Of a stretch of DNA of 64,000 nucleotides, positions 21,542 to 30,977 are shown piece after piece. A model generated the notes under the pieces. That model ran no database searches and was not told the DNA's origin. It saw only the letters and a list, made by a program, of their open reading frames with translations. This stretch comes from Agarophyton chilense (taxonomy: Eukaryota; Rhodophyta; Florideophyceae; Gracilariales; Gracilariaceae): the NCBI GenBank assembly GCA_030374765.1, contig JARGXX010000079.1:62001-126000 (forward strand). The letters are read 5' to 3'. Made by a program: the position numbers and the translations under genes. Positions within the stretch are counted from its first letter, which is position 1; every line of letters starts with the position of its first letter.

Positions 21542-21736
21542 AGAGAGAGGCATGTCAGTGATCTCGGCAGATCGCCGTGGCACCCGCCTGGCTCTGGTAG
21601 ACTCGCCGGCCGCTGTGCATCAGATACATGATCGACTTTTTTCGTACACGTCGCGCACGCCACATACGAGGCCGGCCTCGCTATGTATGTTAATGCATTT
21701 CATTTGCATAAACGAGGACGTCTACACTCAACGAAA
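21542..21736 (-). repeat. Terminal direct repeat (3' copy) of YR retroelement
   Basis: 195 bp aligning without gaps to 25587-25781 at an offset of 4045, with 7 mismatches (about 96% identity). It contains a perfect 14-bp palindrome CGAGGCCGGCCTCG at 21667-21680, which has one mismatch in the other copy. It begins 56 bp beyond the recombinase stop. Confidence 0.93.
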
Positions 21737-21792
21737 CGTCCAACTTACGATCGCGCAGCGTTTTCTGTTCCGACTGATCAGGCGGCCGCTTA

Positions 21793-22827
21793 TCAAGCGG
21801 TGGAAGCGGGAACCACGCACGATGGATGACCGAACACCCAGAACGAAGCGGGAGACAAAGCGATCGTACGGTCAAAGTAAGTACTTGCCATTTCCACACC
21901 TGCGCCAGGTCCCCAACCGAAGCGCGACAAGCGAACCTCGAGCGGAAATCCTAACAAAACCTGTTCCGTATGCGCCCCAATGCGGAGCGAATGCGATGTA
22001 TACTTTCCACCCTCGGGTGGTTCGATCCTTAACACTGCGAGGCAGCGCAACAAAGCTCGAGTCGTGGTTTGCTCGGCTAATGGCGTTCGCTCGCCGTCAA
22101 GTCCGAAGAAGCAGTCGTGCCTCCCACGTGCAACTGCAAATCGCTGCCATAGATAGATCGGCGATGGAGCTTCGGACACTCGCCAATATCGCATTAGTGG
22201 CGCACGACTGGCAGGCTTGCCCTTCAGAGTAGTCAACCGAGCGAGCACTTCTGTCTGCGTGATCTCGACGTTTTGCGTCAACAGGGACGTTACCGAGCTG
22301 TCGCGTAACCCATTGAAACAATACGCAAATACAACCATTGCGCAATCTCGCAAAGTTGCAGTTGCGTTCGTCGCCATGCCGAGTCCCCATATCCTTTGAA
22401 CCACTTCCGCCGGCACACCACACCGAACAGTAGACTGAGGAAACTCCTTCTCTTCCCACCGTTGGTAAGCCCGAAGTACATGCGAAAGAAATGGGTAAGG
22501 AGGAACCGGTGTGCCGGTTAAGGCCACTTGCATCTGCCGCACCGCACTGAAATACTGGGGAAGGGACTTGCTGCTAACGCTTCTTCGCCCAGCCTCGCGC
22601 TCCGCCGTCAGCCATCCGACAAACGCAATGAAATGCGCTTCCGTTACCGGAAGTATAGACCTCTGCTCTACGGTGCAGAACTCTATCCATGCTCGCCACT
22701 GGGAGCTGCAGCTTGCAGCAGTACGGCCACTCCAAGCGTAGTCGGAGAGCAGGGCGGCCGAGCGCAGAATACCTGAGGTGGGTGGCAGTGACCCTAGGCG
22801 CGACATCGCTGCATTGGCCAACTCCAT
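21793..22827 (-). CDS. Tyrosine recombinase of YR retroelement
   Basis: A 344-aa protein from ATG 22827; the open frame extends further upstream, but that part overlaps the RNase H frame. The N-terminal half is a core-binding-like helical domain (SDYAWSGRTAASCSSQWRAW). The catalytic half has Arg175 in FNGLRDSSV, His279 and Arg282 in SHSLRIG, and nucleophile Tyr317 in ASTYFDR, so the R-H-R-Y set is intact. Trp305 may be the usual sixth active-site residue. The enzyme would recombine the circular cDNA with the target, by knowledge of DIRS and Ngaro elements. The start overlaps nothing of the RNase H frame, which stops at 22848. Confidence 0.85.
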   Translation of the reverse strand: MELANAAMSRLGSLPPTSGILRSAALLSDYAWSGRTAASCSSQWRAWIEFCTVEQRSILPVTEAHFIAFVGWLTAEREAGRRSVSSKSLPQYFSAVRQMQVALTGTPVPPYPFLSHVLRAYQRWEEKEFPQSTVRCGVPAEVVQRIWGLGMATNATATLRDCAMVVFAYCFNGLRDSSVTSLLTQNVEITQTEVLARLTTLKGKPASRAPLMRYWRVSEAPSPIYLWQRFAVARGRHDCFFGLDGERTPLAEQTTTRALLRCLAVLRIEPPEGGKYTSHSLRIGAHTEQVLLGFPLEVRLSRFGWGPGAGVEMASTYFDRTIALSPASFWVFGHPSCVVPASTA

Positions 22828-22847
22828 TCCTCTGCCGGATCGGTTAG

Positions 22848-24631
22848 TCACTCGAAGTTGATCTCGAGCAATAGTAGGCTCCATGCGGGATTCAACTTCC
22901 TGTAACCGGCCCACATTGTGTGCGCTGGGGCTCGCAGCTCTTTGACCCGTGATGCCATCCGCAAAGCGTCCTGACACCATCCCTGCCGAGGCCAGAATGG
23001 TATCAGCAGCATCGACGGGGCTTTCGTTACCCGCAATTTGTGAAGTGTCGCGGAAATCAAGCTCACCGGAGGGCACAACAGACGAGCCTGCTCTTTGTCC
23101 CACTTCGAGGCGAGCTCCGCGTATGCCTGACGGCGAAGAAACCGAGGATGCTCGCCCAGTGGGCGGTATGGAAATGCATCCCGAGGGGCTTTCATACCAG
23201 CCGCGACGGAACGCCTGAGCTGCCGCTTGATCTGCAAGTCGCCTCGGTAGAAGCGTCGCGATAGAGCGTCTGCAAATTTGTTTGCGATCGATGGGATCCA
23301 CTCCGTGCGAAGACGGACACCAAGAGCGTCCAGAACCAGTTTTAGCTTTCGTAGCTCTTTCATCATGGGACGGGAAGCCGTAACAAATGAATTGGTGATA
23401 TGAACGACGGCCTGGTTGTCCACACGCAGTAGTAAGTCCTGGTGTTGCTCGCTCAGAATTTTCTGCTTCAGCTTCCCGGTGAGTACCATGCGTATGGCCT
23501 TGAGCTCGCGATAGCTTATTGACTGCGCTCGATCTTGCCAATTCCATATTCCTTGGGCTTTCCAGCAACTGTCCACGCCTGGCTCGAGGTTCCGGGCGTT
23601 GAAAGTTCCTCCATAGCCCACGTCCGCGGCGTCGGTGTGCAACGCTGCGGATGGAGTAGGCGGCACCATTAATCTTCCTCCTAACTCTTGAGCACTGAGT
23701 TGCTTCCATCGTCGGAGATCCCGAATACTCTGGTGGCTTAGGCGAACCCGACCCCGATCGTCGTGCTCCCTCTTTCGCGAAATGTCCCAATAAAGCGCCC
23801 TGGTATAGAACCTGGCCCATGGAATAGCGAAGGAGAGCGCGACACAGACACCGCAAAGGTGCTCCACCTTTCGCTTGCTGACCCATCTCCTCCCGAAACG
23901 GACATCTTTAGGATAGCTTTGGCCAAGCTCTGCACCTTTCCCAACTTGTGCGGTGCTACGAGGAACTTCATTTCTACAGTGTCGATGAGTACCCCCAGAT
24001 GTTCTAACTTCGTGGCTCCCTCCCAACACCCCTTCGATGTATTTCGCCGTATTCCGAATCGCCTGAGGAGGACGGCGATGATCTTTTTCTCTCGGGTGCA
24101 ATGATCCCTGGTTGAAACGGTTCCGAAGACCGAAGGAGCAACCAGAAAGTCGTCGAGGTAGGCTAACACCCTGAATCCATGTCCCCGTAAGCAGCGTATG
24201 AACGGCACCGTTAACTGTGTGAACCAAAGAGGAGATCTTCCCCACCCGGACGGGAGGGCGACGCATTGATAATACTTCCTATTGTACCGGAAGATGAACC
24301 AGTCTCTCATGTCTGGGTGGAGCCGAAAATGCCGGTATCTTTTCTGCAAATCGAAAGAAATGAAATGGTTCCCTTGCTGTATCTGCATCGCAAACTCCGC
24401 CAAGGATTCCATCCGGACTGTACCCTTCACCCAGTGCTTTGACTGCGCTGAGAGGTGTACTACAAACCTCCCTTTCTTTCCGCCAGGACTGTCCTGCCAT
24501 ACGGTGAAGGCTGAGGATATTACCGCTCCATTTTCTTTTGCCTTCATTGCATGCGCATGTGATACCTCGTGGTATATTCCGTTTGCACAGCCTTCTGAGA
24601 GATCCACAGAAGCAAAGGCTTTGTCCTCCAT
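22848..24631 (-). pseudogene. Reverse transcriptase-RNase H, one frameshift
   Basis: The first frame (24631 to about 23890) holds reverse transcriptase: FISFDLQKRYRHFRL with its catalytic Asp, PSGWGRSPLWFTQLTVPF, and the YLDDFLVA active site. The RNase H part is in another frame (about 23890 to 22848), beginning RRWVSKRKVEHLCG. It has acidic residues in ALHTDAADVGYGG, SYRELKAIRM, LLRVDNQAVVH and NKFADALSRR. The switch lies near SLAKAILKM, where homology jumps frame. It is either an inactivating 1-base indel or, less likely, programmed frameshifting. All catalytic residues seem intact on both sides. A stop about 70 bases upstream of ATG 24631 separates this frame from the gag-like gene. Confidence 0.82.
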
Positions 24632-24807
24632 AGTCTGCGGAATGTCTGCGAGCTCTACTCCATTCCCTTTGAATGGTTCTGAAGGAGATTCGTAGATTCC
24701 GTATTAGACTGCTCGGCAGAGGAACTCCGAGCAACCCAGACGACGCCATTCTTCGACGCGGCTCTGCGGACCACGCCGAAGGGGGCGCCGACGGCTCACT
24801 ATGGTGA

Positions 24808-25494
24808 CTAATTGTCCCCGGCAGCCCCACCCTTTCCAGCTCTTTTCGTTGCGTTGCTGGCACTGAGGGTGGCGACGGTCTTCATCAATTGAGTAGTCAT
24901 ATGAGAATCAAGCTTCTCAAGCGGCTCGAAAAGGTCATCGGCAGCCGGGGTATCATTCCTCTGTTCAAGACTCGGAAGAACCATCTTGGCGTAGGCGGGG
25001 TCCTTTGCCACAAGTTTATAAAACTCGACTCGAAGTCTAGTAACCCGAAGTCCATATCGCACTGCAATGATTGCCCAAACATCGTATAGCTCCGCTTTCT
25101 CGAATAAATTGTCGCGTAGAGCCTCATGCCACAAAGCGATTGCGGCGTTGTGGAAAGACATCCAAAACCCTGCTGCATTTATGCAGTTAGCCTCATATTC
25201 GTACACCGCTCGCATGATTTTGTGCGACTCCATTCCTCGACGAAGCGGCCACTCTCTGTGCTTGAAAAAGCCCCCGGTGAACGCCCCAACGGCTGGGCCT
25301 TGTTCATAGGGGTAGCGAGAGAGTCCAAAGTCCTTATCGTCACGGCATCTCCTCGCAATAGTGGCGTAGGCCGTCATGTACTTTACATCAAGTCCGGCTT
25401 CGGCAAGAGATTTGCCTCTTGAGACCTCCTTAGACCTTGTGAGCAGATCCTCAGCAAGAGAAAGACTGTTTGTGAAGTCTGCGTTGGTAGTCAT
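24808..25494 (-). CDS. gag-like ORF of YR retroelement
   Basis: A 228-aa frame from ATG 25494 (MTTNADFTNSLSLAEDLL); an upstream in-frame ATG at 25710 would add residues that read through the terminal repeat. It is the first ORF of the element, before RT, where DIRS/Ngaro elements carry gag. No zinc knuckle is present. The segment around YDVWAIIAVRYGLRVTRLR and YKLVAKDPAYAKMVLP is helical and may be the capsid-like part. The C-terminus is basic and Gly/Ala-rich. Its function is inferred from position only. Confidence 0.6.
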   Translation of the reverse strand: MTTNADFTNSLSLAEDLLTRSKEVSRGKSLAEAGLDVKYMTAYATIARRCRDDKDFGLSRYPYEQGPAVGAFTGGFFKHREWPLRRGMESHKIMRAVYEYEANCINAAGFWMSFHNAAIALWHEALRDNLFEKAELYDVWAIIAVRYGLRVTRLRVEFYKLVAKDPAYAKMVLPSLEQRNDTPAADDLFEPLEKLDSHMTTQLMKTVATLSASNATKRAGKGGAAGDN

Positions 25495-25586
25495 GTTGTG
25501 TATGTTGCAAACAGTTTGTTTGCTTGGTCTACTTCGTTTGACCGTTAAGAAATTTGCCTTCCGCCAAGTGATGGGGACTCTCTGAA

Positions 25587-25781
25587 AGAGAGAGGCATGC
25601 CAGTGATCTCGGCAGATCGCCGTGGCACCCGCCTGGCTCTTGTAGACTCGCCGGCCGCGGTGCATCAGATACGTGATCGACTTTTTTCGTACACGTCGCG
25701 CACGCCACATACGTGGCCGGCCTCGCTATGTATGTGAATGCGTTTCATTTGCATAAACGAGGACGTCTACACTCAACGAAA
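25587..25781 (-). repeat. Terminal direct repeat (5' copy) of YR retroelement
   Basis: 195 bp matching 21542-21736 in the same orientation, with 7 mismatches. It lies upstream of the gag-like ORF on the element's sense strand and probably carries the promoter. Identity ends abruptly at AACGAAA on the outer side. Confidence 0.93.
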
Positions 25782-27065
25782 ACACCAAAGGTTTCTCATG
25801 TGTTCGCGAAAAGCTCTTAATCCTGAATTTCCTTCCTGGTATCTAATGATTTCTTCTAGATAGCTAGCCATCTTCCATCGTTTTCTTGCCTTTCCATTAA
25901 CAATATCTCCTTTTGTACGATTGCCCTTTCGACATTTTGCAAAGTGGGTTGATATCATTAAAGTTAAATGAAAGAATCAACATGAACCCGGTAAGGTTAT
26001 CAAGTGAGCTGCTGATATCCTACGCGGAGACCTTTCTTCCATGAAAGAAGTCTATTTTGATATTTTTGCATCTTTGAACTGAGCACAAAGGTCAGGCTAT
26101 TGGTACGAACTGCCCTTCATCATTGGTATTTCTGTGTAACTGTAAATACTTGATTGAGGACTTGTCAAGTGCCTCACTCGGCATTTATAGGGCTTGATTG
26201 AAGCCTTCAGAGTCAAATTCTGACAAGTGGTCAACAGCTGCCGTCGCAAGTTTCTATAATTCCATGAGAGACTGGGTAAGATGATGCTAGCATTTGGGCA
26301 GGGGAGATACAACATCATCGAGGCTTGCAGAACCATTTTCATCGTGTACGGAGTTCTGAAGACTACAGATAAGAGGAGTTCCCTGAGCAATTACTTTTTT
26401 TTGGCTCTTCCCCAGGAGCACTCCGAAAGAAACCCTTTGTGTGAGATACAGCTGATGGATCTTTAATTTGAAGCCAATGGGAGACTGTATATCACTAGAC
26501 AAAGATGAACGTCTCCCAGGTGGATTATTGACAGAATTCTGCGACTCCAATTCAGCTGTTTGTCCCCTAAAGTTCGCTTTTGAAGTTTCAAGTATTGGCG
26601 CGAGTTCGGCATTTCAAAGCCCGCGAAGAAAAAAGAAAGGTACAATACACAAAAAGTCCAAGAAGAGTAAATCCCGTAAATACATTCTTCTCTACTCGAG
26701 TGGAAAAAGCTGTACATATTTTGTTTTATGTAGTCTCGAGTTTCAGCCGACATCCTGTGATGATTTCGACCGCTCGAGTTTCGATTGGAACCATACTCTA
26801 TGCTAAAAATGAACGAGAGAAACAAATCAAACCATACCCTTCGTCTCCACAAATCAATCAAATCACTTCCGGCAAAAAACCAATAAAGCCAAGATACACA
26901 CAACAGCGTCAAGAAAGCATGGAAACGGATGAAAAGAACCGTAAATGCGAACAACAGATTCTAATGAGCGAATTATTTTCTATGATGATGACAAGGAAAC
27001 CTCCGATTTGTTGGAACAAAACTCATCATAATCGTTTGTATATGACAGCAGCGAAAAAAGAAACG
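25782..27065. other. Intergenic region, no gene seen
   Basis: There are short AT-rich frames on both strands with no recognisable protein. Confidence 0.5.
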
Positions 27066-28451
27066 CTAGTAGAGCTGAAGCGTCCTCCGTGCCTGGTTTT
27101 TGAACGAGTTGCGAGAAGCAGATTTTCTGGTGGACTCGACGCGATCCTCCATAGCGCCAGATGGCTGCTCGCCATTCTGCTTTGGCATGGTTCTCAATCG
27201 TCTCTGAAAGCGTCTTGCTATTTCGACATGTGAAGCTTCCAGATTCATGATCCATCGTCTGTGTGAGGACTGGGCGCGAGCGCTGAGATTTTCGTCCTTC
27301 CAAATTTGTAGAATCATGGAGTCTTCGATCCACCTTGTGAGGATGGCTATTCCATCTCTGCCGTTGGCAGCGCGAACTATGAAATTGGCGGTAGCGCGGT
27401 TCAGAAGCACCCTAGATTCCTGTTCGCAGCATTCGCGAAATACGTTTGGCAGGACCTCTTCTTGCTGCTCCATGTAGTCGAGCAGCTTTGGTAAAAAGTC
27501 GCACAGCGCCTGGTATACTTTGGGAAGAACCTCACCGTGAGCACATGTGTTGAAGAGCTCAAAGGTAGAACCGACGGACATCAACATGGACTCCAATCGT
27601 TTGCGGTTGTAATGGACGACCATGTAGTACTTTTTCCATTCTGAAGACTGTTCGGCTGCGCTTTGCATGAAAGAAAACACAATCTGGTCCTCGATTTCAA
27701 AGTATTGTGCAACAAAAACCTCGAACGTCTGCCAGTATTCAGCTAGTTGAGCAATGTCATGCAAAGTGATTGAGAACCATCGACGCTGGATGGAAGAGAG
27801 AATGGTATACAGGTCCATGATCTCCCAACGAATAGCATTGTGAGGTAAAACAAACACGTCACTGTACCAAGTATCGCGGCCGCCAAACTCCTTGATCTTG
27901 AAATCAGGGTAGGTGAGGCGTTCAGGTCTGGCAGACATCAAAGTTTTCCCGCGAACTTGACAGCTAAACACCGGTTGCGACTCGTCTTCCTTTCTAATAA
28001 AGACGCGCTTCTTGATACCCACCTCACTGGTACTAGCCGGGGTCAGACACGCATGGATAGGTCCGCTGGAGGCACGAATAGTGCTAGTAGCATAGCTCTG
28101 TAAACTACCCAGGCTGCTGGCAGCCGCATGGCGTCCAAGTCTCCCCGAACTTGCGACACCGTCAGCGCGACGCATGTCGGCGTAGCGGGCGGCCGGGCGA
28201 GTACTGTAGTCATTCTTGCGGAAGAGGCGGGCGAAAAACGAAGCAAATCCACCGGAACGGAGCTGCGCGGGCAGGCCGTCGTGAATTCCGAGTTCCTCAT
28301 CGCGACCAAGTTTTCCAAGGTCCATGGTGCGGGAGGCGGGGTGATGCTGCGCCATGCGTCCGCGACCGCGTCGGCTGTGGCGCGCAGCCTTGGTATCTCG
28401 ATCGCGCTCATCGCGCGGCGCCAGGCGGCCGGAACGGAAGGCAGAGGGCAT
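27066..28451 (-). CDS. Hemerythrin-like helical-bundle protein, ligands degenerate
   Basis: A 461-aa protein from ATG 28451 (MPSAFRSGRLAPRDER); the frame stays open upstream but reads through a purine/pyrimidine tract, so I reject longer starts. Residues 1-190 are Arg/Ser-rich and probably disordered. Residues 200-340 follow the hemerythrin/HHE four-helix pattern: PHNAIRWEIMDL (His204), then FVAQYFEIEDQIVF, then VVHYNRKRLE (His280), then LLDYMEQQEEVLPNVF. The HHE positions are altered: the usual His-His before EIED is Tyr250-Phe251, and the His of the last helix is Tyr326. Diiron or O2 binding is therefore unlikely unless other residues substitute. The family assignment is by pattern only. 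It might be a signalling or structural relative. Confidence 0.55.
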   Translation of the reverse strand: MPSAFRSGRLAPRDERDRDTKAARHSRRGRGRMAQHHPASRTMDLGKLGRDEELGIHDGLPAQLRSGGFASFFARLFRKNDYSTRPAARYADMRRADGVASSGRLGRHAAASSLGSLQSYATSTIRASSGPIHACLTPASTSEVGIKKRVFIRKEDESQPVFSCQVRGKTLMSARPERLTYPDFKIKEFGGRDTWYSDVFVLPHNAIRWEIMDLYTILSSIQRRWFSITLHDIAQLAEYWQTFEVFVAQYFEIEDQIVFSFMQSAAEQSSEWKKYYMVVHYNRKRLESMLMSVGSTFELFNTCAHGEVLPKVYQALCDFLPKLLDYMEQQEEVLPNVFRECCEQESRVLLNRATANFIVRAANGRDGIAILTRWIEDSMILQIWKDENLSARAQSSHRRWIMNLEASHVEIARRFQRRLRTMPKQNGEQPSGAMEDRVESTRKSASRNSFKNQARRTLQLY

Positions 28452-28454
28452 GTC

Positions 28455-28621
28455 GGGAGGAGGTAGGAAGAAGGAAGAAGGGGGGAAATGAAGAGTGAGA
28501 GCGATGAAAGGTGGGGCTGTGGTGGGGGGAGAGACGCAGGATGGACGGATGAGGGGGAGGGGGAAGGAAGGAAGGAAGGAAGGAGGGGAGGAGGGGAGGG
28601 AAGGGGGGGAGAGGGGGGGGA
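28455..28621. repeat. Purine tract (pyrimidine on minus strand)
   Basis: About 165 bp with long runs of A and G on the plus strand, including repeated GGAA units (28563-28582) and a run of eight G at 28613-28620. It lies directly upstream of the hemerythrin-like gene, so it is its 5' UTR or promoter. Such tracts can form triplex or G-rich structures. Confidence 0.85.
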
Positions 28622-29019
28622 TGCACGCAGAATGGTTGCGTTGGCTGATTTCGGTTTGAAAAGACGCGACGAGCAACGGCGCGGGACGTGGCGAACACGC
28701 GCCGCGGCACGTGCGTGGCCGGCGCGCATCGCGCTGAATCGCGGCGGCGTTCAAATTTGGATTCGTCGTGGCGCTGTGGCGTGTCACGAAGCACGTCGCA
28801 CGTGCGCAACGCCGCAAGGCCAACCGCCGTGGCTGCGCGCTCCCTCCGTCGCCCGAAACGTGGGCCGCCAAGCGCCGCCACGCGGGTGAAATACCAATCG
28901 TACCATCTTGCTCGCAACCTTGTGTGGAACGTCTTTACACTTTCTTAACATGAGAGGCTTTACTCACACGATACAGTTATACCACCGGGCGACCGGGATG
29001 CGTTACTTACATGCTTGTC

Positions 29020-30645
29020 TCACGCCGCTGTTTCGTGTGCGCTCGCCATCCGCGTCGAGTGACGCTTCTTCGCTAGGTCTACCCACTTCGTTTGCTCGTC
29101 CACGGCCTTGTCTTTCGCGGGTCCCCCCACTATGAACTCTCCAAGCCGATTCCACAGCGCCACCGGCACGCGCGCCTGCATCAGCGTGCCGTCCTTGACG
29201 AATTCCTCAGCCTCCACACTGCCTTGCACATAGATGGCAGTGGTCAGGTCTCCACGGCTGTAAGGAATCACCACTTCTACGCTGCGCATCGTGTCGCGTA
29301 GAACCTCGTCGATCACCATTCCCATCTCGTCCATGCCCTCGCCCGTCTTCGCACTTACCGTCACACACTCGAATTCGCCCTCCATCTCGATCGTCCCCTT
29401 CAAGCGCTCCATCTCGGGCTCCGCCACCAAATCCGTCTTGTTTAGCACCACCACCGTCGGCTTTCCACCAGCTCCAATCTCCTCCACCACTCTTTCAACT
29501 GCCTCAATCTTTCGCTGCATCACATCTGCCTCGTCCGATCCGTCCACCACGTGCAACAGCATGTCCGCGTCTACCACCTCCTCTAAAGTAGCTCGAAACG
29601 CCGCTACCAGCTGTGTGGGTAAGTTCTGCACAAACCCTACCGTGTCAGTCACCAAGATCTCAGGGCTTAGCTTGAGTCCGTCCAAGCTTGCGCGCCGCGT
29701 TGTTGGGTCCAAAGTTGCAAACAGTGCGTTGGCCGCAAGCGCATCCGCCCCGCTGAGTGCGTTGAGCAACGAGCTTTTCCCTCCATTTGTGTACCCGATT
29801 AGGGCCACTACAGGCAAGCCTATGTTTCGTTTGCGAGCCTGTCTCATACGTGTTCTGTGCGCGCGTACTAGCTCCAACTCTTTCTTGAGTCTGCTCACTT
29901 TTGAGTTGATCATTCGTCTATCCACCTCGAGCTGTGTCTCTCCCGGACCGCGCAGCCCCACGCCGCCGGCGCCAGACTGGCGTTCCAGATGTGTCCACAT
30001 GCGGGTCAGACGTGGTAACCGGTACTGATACAACGCTAGCTCCACTTGCAACTGCCCCTCTCGCGAAGCAGCATGTTGGGCGAATATGTCTAGAATTAAG
30101 GCTGTACGGTCAAGCACTTTGATACCACGTTCTTCACCGCCAAACTCACGTTCTAAAGTTCGCTGTTGTGCTGGTGACAGTTCCACGTCAAATATGCAAG
30201 TGCAACAGCCCAAACTCTCCATCTCCTTGCGCACCTCATTAAGCTTTCCGGTACCAATGTAGGTGGAGGCGTACGGCACGGGTAGTTGCTGCGTTACGAC
30301 TGAAACGACTCGCATTCCAGCCGTCTCGGCTAAGCGAGTGAGCTCCTGTAGAGAGTCGTCGATGGAGAAAAGACGAGTGTGACGGTTTTTGTCTGTTGCG
30401 TCAACTCCGACCAAAACGCATAGTTCGCGGTCTTGCTCACGACGCACTCGTAACGAGTATCGATCTTCGGATGTTTCTAAAGGTTTCACGGCCATCACTG
30501 GTGGTGCCGGACGGGCGGCGAGACGCTTGAGACGCTTGATAGGAAGAAGCTGTGGGGTACATGTGGAATGAGGGCGAGTTTTGCTGGTGCGCGGGGTGGC
30601 GAAAGAACCTGCAAAAGAACCTGCAAAAGAGAGCTGAGGGTTCAT
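29020..30645 (-). CDS. hflX: GTPase HflX, probably plastid-targeted
   Basis: A 541-aa protein from ATG 30645. HflX N-terminal domain: YIGTGKLNEVR (129-139), FDVELSPAQQRTLE and LDRTALILDIFAQHA. The family linker GGVGLRGPGETQLE is at 227-240. GTPase motifs: G1 GYTNGGKS (284-291), G3 DTVGF (334-338), G4 NKTD (402-405), G5 SAKTGEG. HflX binds the 50S subunit and splits or rescues stalled ribosomes, by family knowledge. The first 50 residues lack acidic residues and are rich in Ser, Arg and Pro, with a GSFAGSFA repeat, consistent with a transit peptide; the bacterial core begins near residue 75. It is divergent from LYRM7/MZM1 across a 332-bp promoter. A longer frame starting at TTG 30693 is not used. 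Confidence 0.92.
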   Translation of the reverse strand: MNPQLSFAGSFAGSFATPRTSKTRPHSTCTPQLLPIKRLKRLAARPAPPVMAVKPLETSEDRYSLRVRREQDRELCVLVGVDATDKNRHTRLFSIDDSLQELTRLAETAGMRVVSVVTQQLPVPYASTYIGTGKLNEVRKEMESLGCCTCIFDVELSPAQQRTLEREFGGEERGIKVLDRTALILDIFAQHAASREGQLQVELALYQYRLPRLTRMWTHLERQSGAGGVGLRGPGETQLEVDRRMINSKVSRLKKELELVRAHRTRMRQARKRNIGLPVVALIGYTNGGKSSLLNALSGADALAANALFATLDPTTRRASLDGLKLSPEILVTDTVGFVQNLPTQLVAAFRATLEEVVDADMLLHVVDGSDEADVMQRKIEAVERVVEEIGAGGKPTVVVLNKTDLVAEPEMERLKGTIEMEGEFECVTVSAKTGEGMDEMGMVIDEVLRDTMRSVEVVIPYSRGDLTTAIYVQGSVEAEEFVKDGTLMQARVPVALWNRLGEFIVGGPAKDKAVDEQTKWVDLAKKRHSTRMASAHETAA

Positions 30646-30775
30646 GGCGTTGGAGAAAGTCAGATGCAGTGGAACAGCATCACTCTGGACCAAGGCTCAG
30701 TGAGACTGTGTGGGGTAGCAAGTGCTACATGTCCTTGGTAGCTGTGAGTTGAGCAAGCCGCGAGGTGTTGTGTGA

Positions 30776-30796
30776 ACGTGTACAATCAGTACACGT
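30776..30796. promoter_or_regulatory. Perfect dyad in divergent promoter
   Basis: ACGTGTAC, 5-nt spacer, GTACACGT: 8-bp arms, perfect. It lies in the 332-bp region between hflX (minus) and LYRM7/MZM1 (plus), two genes for organelle proteins. The ACGTG core resembles a G-box/ACGT element that bZIP factors bind. Function is inference. Confidence 0.5.
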
Positions 30797-30977
30797 GATG
30801 CAATTTTTGAGAGAGCCATTTGTTGGCATGATCCAAAGTAGTGCTTACTGTGCGCATTACAGTGTGTGGCCATCATCGCTGACGCGTTGGAGATGGATGC
30901 ACTAACGATCCCCTGTTCGAATCACAAGTCGAAGCGCAACTCCCCGAGCTTTCAACTCCGAAAAGCATCCTTATCCA

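Larger units (their letters stand above)
21542..25781 (-). mobile_element. Tyrosine-recombinase (DIRS/Ngaro-like) retroelement
   Basis: The order on the minus strand is 195-bp repeat, gag-like ORF, reverse transcriptase-RNase H, tyrosine recombinase, 195-bp repeat. This gene set (RT plus RH plus a YR instead of an integrase) defines the YR retrotransposons. The two 195-bp repeats (25587-25781 and 21542-21736) are in the same orientation and differ at 7 positions with no gap. No target duplication is visible, as expected for YR integration. No methyltransferase domain follows the RNase H. Direct repeats point to the Ngaro/PAT side rather than classic DIRS, but the second repeat pair of a split-repeat layout was not found. 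Confidence 0.85.

Noticed and set aside
21485-21792. B1/B2 part of a split direct repeat for the YR element
   Set aside because: The 56 bp between recombinase stop and the repeat do not match the sequence outside the repeat.
21516-22232. Plus-strand ORF of 238 codons over the YR element
   Set aside because: It overlaps the terminal repeat and the recombinase gene and has no protein-like motif.
21793-23886. 697-codon version of the recombinase frame
   Set aside because: Its first 350 codons overlap the RNase H frame and do not resemble recombinase; the YR domain fits a start at 22827.
27066-28871. 601-codon version of the hemerythrin-like gene
   Set aside because: The extra N-terminus translates the purine tract into Pro/Ser/Leu low complexity.
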